A stretch of 5,429 bases of DNA, from NCBI GenBank assembly GCA_937875615.1, contig CALNBU010000027.1:1-5429 (forward strand), in the 5' to 3' direction. Shown here piece by piece: positions 1 through 5,429 of the stretch; the stretch's first letter is position 1; every line of letters begins with the position of its first letter. Source of the DNA: an uncultured Archangium sp. (GTDB lineage: Bacteria > Myxococcota > Myxococcia > Myxococcales > Myxococcaceae). The position numbers were made by a program, and so were the translations under genes. The notes under the pieces are model-generated. The model did no database searches. It saw nothing but the letters and a program-made list of their open reading frames with translations, and was not told where the DNA came from.

Positions 1-648
1 CGTGCCGACCGCCATCGCCGCGGTGAGCAGGCCCACGGTGACCGCGCCGCCGCCCGAGGCCCCGCGCACCCGCAGCGTCTCGCGCTCCGGCTGCTGCGCG
101 GTGGCCCCCACCGCCCGACTCCACGCCGCGCCGACGGCGGCCGATGGGCGAAGGGCCTCCACCGCGCGAAGCGGCACCCGCATGAGCCCCGCGGCGCCGA
201 AGAGCAACAGCGCCTCCTCCGCCAGCGGCTTGCCCTCCTTGTCCACACGCTCCCCCCGCTCCTCCGAGACCTCCAGCACCCGCCCCGTCACCGGCGCGCC
301 GCCGATCCGGCGCACCTCCACCTCCACGCCCGTGAGGCTCCTGCAGAGGTTGGCCAGTGACGCCTGCGCTTCCCGCTCCGGCAACCCGGCCAACGCGCGC
401 GCCGCCTCTGAAGAGAGCGGCGGCGCGTATTCCACCGAGGCCACGCCCTTCTGCGAGAGCACCACCAGCGACTTGAGGGCGTCATCGAGCTGCCCGGGCT
501 CCAGCGGGAGCTCCGCGATGCCCCCCGGAGAGATGCGGCCCTCGCGCTCGAAGTAGCCGAGGCCATTCTCGTACAGCACCAGCGACTTCAGCGGCAGCGG
601 CGCGGTAACGGGGGTCGCCGACAGGAGGAGCGCGAGCAGGGCGGGCAT
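1..648 (-). CDS. Secreted DUF4139-like protein, C-terminus missing
   Basis: An open frame of 216 codons runs from ATG 648 off the left edge with no stop. Residues 1-16 (MPALLALLLSATPVTA) look like a short signal peptide with a possible cut after VTA, placing the product in the periplasm or outside. Residues 23-62 (LVLYENGLGYFEREGRI ... QLDDALKSLVVL) match what I recall of the N-terminal region of DUF4139-domain proteins of myxobacteria. A beta-rich stretch (about 104-127, GVEVEVRRIGGAPVTGRVLEV) follows, then DKEGKPLAEEALLLF (136-150). The visible end (GAVTVGLLTAA) seems to enter the DUF4139 barrel. The function of the family is unknown. An in-frame GTG at 654 would add M-R and give the signal peptide a basic residue; an in-frame TGA at 687-685 limits anything earlier. 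No clear Shine-Dalgarno is seen for either start. Good codon bias and position 36 bp after the EamA gene suggest co-transcription. The family call is from memory of sequence patterns, without a search. Confidence 0.82.
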   Translation of the reverse strand, partial: MPALLALLLSATPVTAPLPLKSLVLYENGLGYFEREGRISPGGIAELPLEPGQLDDALKSLVVLSQKGVASVEYAPPLSSEAARALAGLPEREAQASLANLCRSLTGVEVEVRRIGGAPVTGRVLEVSEERGERVDKEGKPLAEEALLLFGAAGLMRVPLRAVEALRPSAAVGAAWSRAVGATAQQPERETLRVRGASGGGAVTVGLLTAAMAVGT

Positions 649-650
649 AC

Positions 651-672
651 GCACTGGGACAACGCCCAGCGC
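651..672 (-). repeat. 8-bp inverted repeat / hairpin at the start of the DUF4139-like gene
   Basis: In the minus-strand RNA, GCGCUGGG, a six-base loop CGUUGU and CCCAGUGC form an uninterrupted 8-bp stem with one G-U wobble. The 3' arm covers the candidate GTG start (654-652) and ends two bases before the ATG at 648. No U-tract follows, so it is not a typical intrinsic terminator; it could limit translation initiation or be chance in GC-rich DNA. Confidence 0.5.
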
Positions 673-684
673 CGGAGGTTCCGC

Positions 685-1107
685 TCAGCCGCGCCCCAGC
701 GTCAGCAGCGCCCCCAGCACCATCAGCGCCACGCCGACCCACGTGCGGGCAGAGACCTGCTCCCCCAGCGCGGTGGCGGCGAGAATGACCGTGAAGGCGA
801 GGCTCAGCTTGTCGAGCGGCGCCACGCGCGAGGCGGGGGCCAGCTGCAGCGCCTTGAAGTACGCCAACCACGAGACGCCGGTGGCCACGCCCGAGAGCAC
901 GAGGAAGAGCAGCGGCCGCCCCCGGAGCGCCCCCAGCGCGTCGTGCTGGCGCGTGAGGAGGACCATCAACCAGGAGAAGCCGAGCACCACCACCGTGCGC
1001 ACCGCGGTGGCGAGGTTCGAGGGAATCCCCTCGACCGCGACCTTCGCCAACACCGCCGTGCCCGCCGCCGCGAGCGCCGAGACCACCGCGTAGAACCACC
1101 AGGGCAT
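685..1107 (-). CDS. Single-repeat EamA-type (DMT superfamily) membrane transporter
   Basis: Small inner-membrane protein of the drug/metabolite transporter superfamily; its substrate is unknown. The 140 residues form one EamA unit with five predicted transmembrane helices (about 4-22, 33-52, 65-86, 98-114, 119-138). Family-like segments are IPSNLATAVRTVVVL (28-42), GVSWLAYFKALQLAPASRV (77-95), PLDKLSLAFTVILA (97-110) and the conserved LGE at 114-116. Most EamA transporters carry two such units (about 290 residues, ten helices), so this one presumably works as a dimer. Both ends look natural, with an ATG start and a TGA stop, and short 140-residue EamA proteins of this type are a known group, so it is not simply a broken gene. 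It begins 18 bp after the kinase stop with a good Shine-Dalgarno and is likely co-transcribed. Whether it has any part in the efflux response is not shown by the sequence. Confidence 0.9.
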   Translation of the reverse strand: MPWWFYAVVSALAAAGTAVLAKVAVEGIPSNLATAVRTVVVLGFSWLMVLLTRQHDALGALRGRPLLFLVLSGVATGVSWLAYFKALQLAPASRVAPLDKLSLAFTVILAATALGEQVSARTWVGVALMVLGALLTLGRG

Positions 1108-1112
1108 GGGGA

Positions 1113-1118
1113 CTCCTC
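1113..1118 (-). promoter_or_regulatory. Ribosome binding site of the EamA-type gene
   Basis: GAGGAG on the minus strand, five bases before the ATG at 1107, within the 18-bp gap after the kinase stop. It supports this start and independent, efficient initiation. Confidence 0.75.
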
Positions 1119-1125
1119 TGCGCGC

Positions 1126-2436
1126 TCAAGGAGGCGACGAGACTTCGGGGAACGAGATGACCAGGCACGCGCCGACCGGGACCTCACGAAACGCCGCGTC
1201 GCCGCCGTGCGCGCGCGCGATGTGCCGAATCAACGCCAGGCCCAACCCATGGCCCGGCAACCGGAGGCGCAGGGCATTCTCCGCGCGGAAGAAGGGCTCG
1301 AAGACGCGATCCCGGTCGGCGGGCGCCACCCCCGGTCCATCGTCGCTGACGCACACCCGCACCAGCGAGCCCACCCGCTCCAGCGTCACCGAAGCCGTGC
1401 GCCCGAACTTGAGCGCGTTCGACAGCGCGTTGGCCACCAGCGTCCCCAACAGCACCGCGTCGCCGTGGAGCTGCGCATCGTCCTCGGAGAGCCGCACCCG
1501 CCCCGCCGCGCCCGGCTGGCTCGCCACCGCGTCTTCGAGCAGGTCCCGCACCGAGACCGTCTCGTGGGCGTCGCCCGGCGCGCGCGTGGGCAGCGCGAGA
1601 ATCAGCAACCGGTCGACCAACGTCCCGAGCCCGTCGAGCGTCCGGCGGGCACGCTGGACGCTGGCGCGCGCAGCCTCCTCGGCGAGCTGCTCCGAGAGGA
1701 GCTCCAGCTCTCCGCGCGCGGCGGTGAGCGGCGTCCTCAGCTCGTGCGCCGCGTTGGCGGCGAAGCGGTGCGCCTGCTCCAGCGAGCGTTCCACGCGCAC
1801 GATGAGCTGGCCGATGGCGTCCCGGAGCGCATCGACCTCCGCCACCCCTTCAGGCTCGCCCACGTCCGCGCGCGACAGCGCCTCCACCTCGACCTCCGCG
1901 AGACGCGCGCGCAGCCTCGAGAGCGGAGAGACCATCGCCGACGACACCACCCGACTCGACACCACCGCCAGCAACGCGGCCAGCGCCACCGCCAGCAGGG
2001 CCGCCAACGACAACAGCGGGAGCTGCGCGGAGCGGGCCGAGGCCACCACCGCCACCAGCCCACCTTCGGAGATGGCCCGGCACGAACGAAGCGCCCCCTG
2101 CCGCAGGGTGACGCAGCTACCCGACGCTCCCGGCTGCAGGCGCGCGTCACCGGCCAGCAGACGCACCTCGCCGTCGAACACCGCGAAGCGCAGGTCGGTG
2201 TGCTCCAGCTCCTCGGCCTCGTCGGCCACGATGGCCTGCACCGTCTTGCGTGGCCCGTCGACGTCGAGCTCCCGGGCCAGGGTGACCGCCGCCTCCTCCA
2301 GCCGCCTGTCTTCCGCGCGATGAACCAGCCACGCCGCGAAGCCGCTGGTGGCCAGCGCCGCCACCAGCGCCGCGGCCGACGCCGACAGCGCCGAGCCCCA
2401 CGCCACCCGGCTGACGAGGCTGGTGCTACCTCGCAC
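1126..2436 (-). CDS. Membrane sensor histidine kinase (HisKA + HATPase_c)
   Basis: Inner-membrane sensor that autophosphorylates and should phosphorylate D50 of the regulator encoded just before it. The 436 residues show transmembrane helix 1 (about 12-38), a periplasmic sensor domain of about 100 residues (39-138), helix 2 (about 139-160) and a HAMP linker (about 161-215, with P171). The dimerization/phosphoacceptor helix follows, with H231 in NAAHELRTPL. The ATPase domain has N box N336/N340 (LVANALSNALKFG), G1 box DDGPG (365-369), F box FEPFFR (379-384) and G2 box GHGLGLAL (395-402), so it looks fully active. The sensor domain holds the protein's periplasmic cysteines, C108 and C119. The start is a GTG overlapping the regulator gene by 11 nt, chosen because GGAGGGAG lies 6 nt upstream; a later in-frame GTG at residue 11 would cut into helix 1. 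The signal is unknown; metal or envelope stress is inferred from the neighbouring pump. Confidence 0.97.
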   Translation of the reverse strand: MRGSTSLVSRVAWGSALSASAAALVAALATSGFAAWLVHRAEDRRLEEAAVTLARELDVDGPRKTVQAIVADEAEELEHTDLRFAVFDGEVRLLAGDARLQPGASGSCVTLRQGALRSCRAISEGGLVAVVASARSAQLPLLSLAALLAVALAALLAVVSSRVVSSAMVSPLSRLRARLAEVEVEALSRADVGEPEGVAEVDALRDAIGQLIVRVERSLEQAHRFAANAAHELRTPLTAARGELELLSEQLAEEAARASVQRARRTLDGLGTLVDRLLILALPTRAPGDAHETVSVRDLLEDAVASQPGAAGRVRLSEDDAQLHGDAVLLGTLVANALSNALKFGRTASVTLERVGSLVRVCVSDDGPGVAPADRDRVFEPFFRAENALRLRLPGHGLGLALIRHIARAHGGDAAFREVPVGACLVISFPEVSSPP

Positions 2437-3097
2437 GTCCGTCTCCCTCCGCCAGCGCGTAGCCCTCGCCCCGCAGGGTGCGGATCAACTCCGGAGAGAG
2501 CTTCCGCCGGAGTCGCGCGACGAGCACCTCGAGGCTCCCGGCCGCCGACTCGCTGTCGTCGCCCCACACGCCCTCCAGCAGCTCGATTCGAGACACCACC
2601 CGCCCTGCGCGCTGCGCCAGCAACTCGAGGATCGCCCACTCCTTCGCGGTGATGGCCACCTCCTGCGCTCCGCTGCGCGCGCGGCGGCCGGCGAAGTCGA
2701 GCGAGAGAGGCCCCCGCCGGTACACCAACCCCCGCGGGAGCGCGCCGCGGCGGCCCAGCGCGCGCACGCGCGCCCGGAGCTCCGCCACGGCGAAGGGTTT
2801 GGTGAGGAAGTCGTCGGCCCCGGCGTCGAGGCCCTCCACCCGCAACGCGACCTGAGCGAGCGCGGTGAGCACCAAAATGGGCAACGTCGACCCCTCCGCG
2901 CGCAGCTCGCGACACAGCTCCAGACCGAAGCCGTCGGGGAGCCGGAGGTCGAGCACCAGCAGGTCGACGCCCTCAACGACGCGCTCCCTCGCGCGCTCCA
3001 GGTCGACCGCCGTGCTCACCGCGTGGCCATCGGCCTGCAGCGCGCGCGCCACCACGCTGCGCACCTCGGCCTCGTCGTCGATGACCAGCACGCGCAT
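2426..3097 (-). CDS. OmpR/PhoB-family response regulator
   Basis: Cytoplasmic transcription factor of a two-component pair; phosphorylation by the downstream kinase should switch its DNA binding. The 223-residue length is normal for the family. The receiver domain (about 1-115) shows the acidic pair D7/D8, phosphoacceptor D50 in LLVLDLRLPDG, switch T78 and the KP pair K100-P101. The winged-helix DNA-binding domain (about 128-217) includes ITAKEWAILELL, the recognition-helix region SLEVLVARLRRKL (188-200) and the C-terminal hairpin IRTLRGEGYAL. The ATG start is 6 bp after the pump's TAG. Only a weak AGGG (3110-3107) precedes it, so translation is probably coupled to the pump gene. All catalytic residues are present. 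Its target is inferred to be the pump operon from position; no operator can be seen because the promoter is outside the window. The pump-linked family (CzcR/CusR-like) is likely but the exact orthologue is not determinable. Confidence 0.97.
   Translation of the reverse strand: MRVLVIDDEAEVRSVVARALQADGHAVSTAVDLERARERVVEGVDLLVLDLRLPDGFGLELCRELRAEGSTLPILVLTALAQVALRVEGLDAGADDFLTKPFAVAELRARVRALGRRGALPRGLVYRRGPLSLDFAGRRARSGAQEVAITAKEWAILELLAQRAGRVVSRIELLEGVWGDDSESAAGSLEVLVARLRRKLSPELIRTLRGEGYALAEGDGRAR
2443..2450 (-). promoter_or_regulatory. Ribosome binding site of the histidine kinase gene
   Basis: The minus strand reads GGAGGGAG followed by six bases (ACGGAC) and then GTG. This strong Shine-Dalgarno lies inside the last codons of the response-regulator gene and decides the GTG start at 2436, giving an 11-nt overlap and probable translational coupling of regulator and kinase. 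Confidence 0.8.
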
Positions 3098-3103
3098 ACC
3101 GGC

Positions 3104-5429
3104 CTACCCTAGCTCCGCGCTCCGGCCACCAAACCGGAGATAGAGCGTCGGCGTCACGAACAGCGTCAACGCGGTGGAGCTGAGCAGGCCGCCGAGAATC
3201 ACCACCGCCATGGGGTGCTCGATTTCATGTCCGGCGGTCGACCCGCCGAGCGCCACCGGCACCAGCGCCAGACCGGTGGCCAGTGCCGTCATCAGAATCG
3301 GCACCAGCCGCTCCCGCGCGCCGCGCAGCACCAGCGCCGACCCGAACGGGAGCTGCGCTTCCCCTTCCAGGTGACGGAAGTGCGCGACGAGCATGATGCC
3401 GTTGCGCGCGGCGATGCCGATGACCGCCACCAGCCCTATCAAGGTCCCCAACGAAACCACGCCTCCCACAGCCGCCGCCGCCACCCCGCCCACCAGCGCG
3501 AAGGGCAGCCCGCTGAACACCAGCGCCGCCAGCCGCGCCGAGCGGAAGTCGGCGAGCAACACGAAGAAGATGCCCACCAACGCCAGCGCGGAGAAGACCA
3601 GCAGCCGGGAGCGTGCGGCCGTCCTCGCCGCGCCCTCACCCAGCACCTCGGCGTAGTGGCCGGGCGGCAACGTCGCCGCGAAGATCCGCGCCTGCACCTG
3701 CGCGCTCACCGCGGCGAGATCCGCTCCCGGCGAGAGGTCGACCAACACGTCGAGTTTCCGGGACGTCGCGTCGTGCGCGATGGTGTTGGGCACCGGCACC
3801 ACCTCCACGTCGGCCACCTCCTCCAGTCGCGTCAGCACCCGCCCATCGACGGCGATGGCCAGCGCCCGCAACGACGCCACGTCCGCGCGCAGCGCGGACG
3901 TCCCCCACACCACCACGTCGATGGGCTGCAGGCCGCGCATGAGCTGCCCCACCGTCTCACCCGAGAGCAGCGTCGCCACCCGCGCGCGCACCACGCCGGC
4001 CTCCAGGCCCCACGCGGCGCAGCGCTCGGCGTCGACCCGGATGGAGATCTGCGGCACCAGCACCTGAGCCTCTGCCCGCGCGTGCGCCACCCCCGGCACC
4101 TGATCCAGCGCTCGCGCGAGCGAATCGCCCGCCTGGCGCAGTCCAGCGAGGTCATCTCCCCGCAGCCGAACCACGATGGGCGCGCCGCCGCCGCTGAGCA
4201 CCTCGCGCATGCGCTCCTGGAGGTAGGTCTGGACGTCGCGGAACACGCCCGGGTAGCCGTCCACCACCTGCTGCACGCGCGCCGCGGTGGCGTCGAGATC
4301 GACGGCCGGCTCCACGCTGACCCAGAGCTCGGCGAAGTTCGGCCCCACCACCTCGTCGGCCACCTCCGCCCGGCCGAGGTGCGCGCCGAAGTTGCGGACC
4401 CCGGGAATCGCCAGCAACTCGACGCGGGCCCGGTCAGCGGTGCGGGAGACCGCCTCGAGAGAGGTGCCCGGCCGCGCCACCCAGTGCATGAGGAAGTCGT
4501 TCTCGGCGAAATGCGGGAGAAACGCCTCGCGCAACGTCGCCCCCAATGCCGCCGTCATCGCCAACAGCGCCACCGTGCCCACCAGCACCCCGGTGGGCCT
4601 CCGCAACACCCAGCGGAGCGCGGGCTCGTAGTGCCGCAGGAGCACCCCGGCCAGCGGCGTCTGCGGAGCCGCGCCGGCGCGCCACCGAAGGAGCAGCAGC
4701 GACAACACCGGGGTGAGGGTGAGCGCCACCAGCGTGCTGGCCAGGACCGCCAGGCCGTAGGCGAAGGCCAGCGGCTTGAAGAACTCTCCTGCCACGCCGC
4801 CCAGGAAGAGAATGGGCACGAACACCAGCAGCACCACCAGGCTGGCGTAGACGATGGCGCTGCGCACCTCCAGCGAGGCGTCGAGCACCACCCGGAAGGT
4901 GGTCTTCAGGTCTGGCGCCGAGGGGAGCTCGCGCAGCCGCCGGTGGATGTTCTCGACGTCGATGATGGCGTCGTCCACCACCTCGCCCAGGGCGATGACC
5001 AGCCCGGCGATGACCATGGTGTCGATGGTGTGCCCCAGCGCCGTCAGCACGAAGGTCGCCGCCAGCAGCGAGAGCGGAATCGCCAGCACGCTGATGAGCG
5101 CGGTGCGCAGGTTCCACAAGAAGATGAACAGCACCGCGATGACCAGCGCGCAGCCGAGTCCCATGGCGTGGCCGAGGTTCGAGAGCGCGCGCTCGATGAA
5201 GCCCGCGGGCCGGAAGATGGTGGGGGCGACCTCCACGCCGCTCAGCGCCGGGGCGAGGCTGGCCAGCGTCCGCTCGATGGCCGCGGTCACCTCCAGCGTG
5301 CTGGCCCCGGGCTGCTTCTCGACGATCAACAGCAGTCCCGTGCCCTTGGTGACGAGCGCGTCGCCGATGGGCGGGGCCCACGACTCCACCACCTCCGCCA
5401 CGTCGCCCAGGGACAGGGTGCCGCGACCA
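3104..5429 (-). CDS. HME-type (CzcA/CusA-like) RND efflux permease, N-terminus missing
   Basis: Inner-membrane proton-driven pump subunit of a tripartite RND system that exports substrate, probably metal ions, from periplasm or cytoplasm through an adaptor and outer-membrane channel. The reading frame is open to the right edge; 774 codons are visible, and since CzcA-type permeases are about 1,040 residues, roughly 270 N-terminal residues lie outside. Visible residues begin GRGTLSLGDVAEVV, the end of the first porter region, followed by the family segment IVEKQPGASTLEV. Next come transmembrane helices 2-6 (about residues 90-246), helix 7 (about 279-298), the second periplasmic porter/docking domain (about 299-607) with QTYLQERMREVLSG, then helices 8-12 (about 609-765). 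Helix 4 carries GEVVDDAIIDVEN (149-160) with the acidic residues expected for proton relay. The C-terminus has HEIEHPMAVVILGGLLSST, typical of HME-RND. The CzcA DFG motif and the usual REN motif are replaced, so this is a divergent subgroup and the metal is not assignable. It stops 6 bp before the response-regulator gene. Confidence 0.95.
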   Translation of the reverse strand, partial: GRGTLSLGDVAEVVESWAPPIGDALVTKGTGLLLIVEKQPGASTLEVTAAIERTLASLAPALSGVEVAPTIFRPAGFIERALSNLGHAMGLGCALVIAVLFIFLWNLRTALISVLAIPLSLLAATFVLTALGHTIDTMVIAGLVIALGEVVDDAIIDVENIHRRLRELPSAPDLKTTFRVVLDASLEVRSAIVYASLVVLLVFVPILFLGGVAGEFFKPLAFAYGLAVLASTLVALTLTPVLSLLLLRWRAGAAPQTPLAGVLLRHYEPALRWVLRRPTGVLVGTVALLAMTAALGATLREAFLPHFAENDFLMHWVARPGTSLEAVSRTADRARVELLAIPGVRNFGAHLGRAEVADEVVGPNFAELWVSVEPAVDLDATAARVQQVVDGYPGVFRDVQTYLQERMREVLSGGGAPIVVRLRGDDLAGLRQAGDSLARALDQVPGVAHARAEAQVLVPQISIRVDAERCAAWGLEAGVVRARVATLLSGETVGQLMRGLQPIDVVVWGTSALRADVASLRALAIAVDGRVLTRLEEVADVEVVPVPNTIAHDATSRKLDVLVDLSPGADLAAVSAQVQARIFAATLPPGHYAEVLGEGAARTAARSRLLVFSALALVGIFFVLLADFRSARLAALVFSGLPFALVGGVAAAAVGGVVSLGTLIGLVAVIGIAARNGIMLVAHFRHLEGEAQLPFGSALVLRGARERLVPILMTALATGLALVPVALGGSTAGHEIEHPMAVVILGGLLSSTALTLFVTPTLYLRFGGRSAELG

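Noticed and set aside
2..556. 184-codon plus-strand open frame
   Set aside because: It is Ser/Arg/Pro-rich with no domain and lies opposite a minus-strand frame with a signal peptide and the DUF4139-like motif.
655..684. Possible intrinsic terminator between the EamA-type gene and the DUF4139-like gene
   Set aside because: The hairpin here lacks a U-tract and overlaps the start of the next gene, so termination is unlikely.
482..1168. 228-codon minus-strand open frame
   Set aside because: It overlaps the EamA gene in another frame; the product is Gly/Ala/Arg-rich without membrane helices, whereas the EamA frame gives five clean helices.
1106..2323. 405-codon plus-strand open frame
   Set aside because: It is another shadow of the kinase gene, with Ser/Arg/Ala-rich composition and no recognisable motif.
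943..2652. 569-codon plus-strand open frame
   Set aside because: It lies opposite the kinase gene with its conserved motifs; its product is Arg/His/Gln-rich low-complexity sequence with no domain. Long antisense frames are expected in DNA this GC-rich.
1737..2915. 392-codon minus-strand frame spanning regulator and kinase, as a possible fusion
   Set aside because: It is out of frame with both real genes and has Arg/Trp-rich nonsense composition; it is not a hybrid kinase.
4434..5381. 315-codon minus-strand open frame
   Set aside because: It is a frame-shifted reading of the RND pump; the product is His/Arg/Gly-rich while the pump frame shows clear family motifs throughout.

Overview
The window is very GC-rich, with strong G/C bias at third codon positions, tightly packed genes and several GTG starts. 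Together with the protein families present (a DUF4139-type secreted protein, OmpR-type two-component regulators and an HME-type RND pump), this suggests a myxobacterium-like member of the Myxococcota. That placement is an inference from style and not from a marker gene.

All five genes I can support lie on the minus strand, so the biology reads from the right edge to the left. In order of transcription they are: (1) an inner-membrane RND efflux permease of the CzcA/CusA-like heavy-metal class, entering from the right edge without its N-terminus (5429-3104); (2) an OmpR/PhoB-family response regulator (3097-2426), 6 bp after the pump; (3) its cognate membrane sensor histidine kinase (2436-1126), starting at a GTG inside the last codons of the regulator gene; (4) a 140-residue single-repeat EamA-type membrane transporter (1107-685), 18 bp after the kinase; and (5) a secreted protein resembling DUF4139-domain proteins (648 to the left edge, truncated), about 36 bp after the transporter. 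Intergenic space totals only about 60 bp, and I see no convincing terminator or independent promoter, so the simplest reading is one polycistronic unit or at least a pump-regulator-kinase operon with two read-through genes behind it.

Functionally, the kinase would sense something in the periplasm or envelope and phosphorylate the regulator. The regulator would then control the upstream efflux operon, as czcRS/cusRS-like pairs do next to tripartite metal pumps. The periplasmic adaptor and outer-membrane factor expected for the pump are not in the window and would be to the right. The substrate cannot be read from the sequence. The roles of the EamA protein and of the DUF4139-like protein in this unit are unknown.

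I see no RNA gene, mobile element, CRISPR array or large repeat. The window looks like a fairly ordinary efflux/two-component locus. The less ordinary points are the divergent proton-relay motif of the pump, a cysteine pair in the sensor domain, the single-repeat transporter, and a hairpin that sits on a candidate start codon of the last gene.
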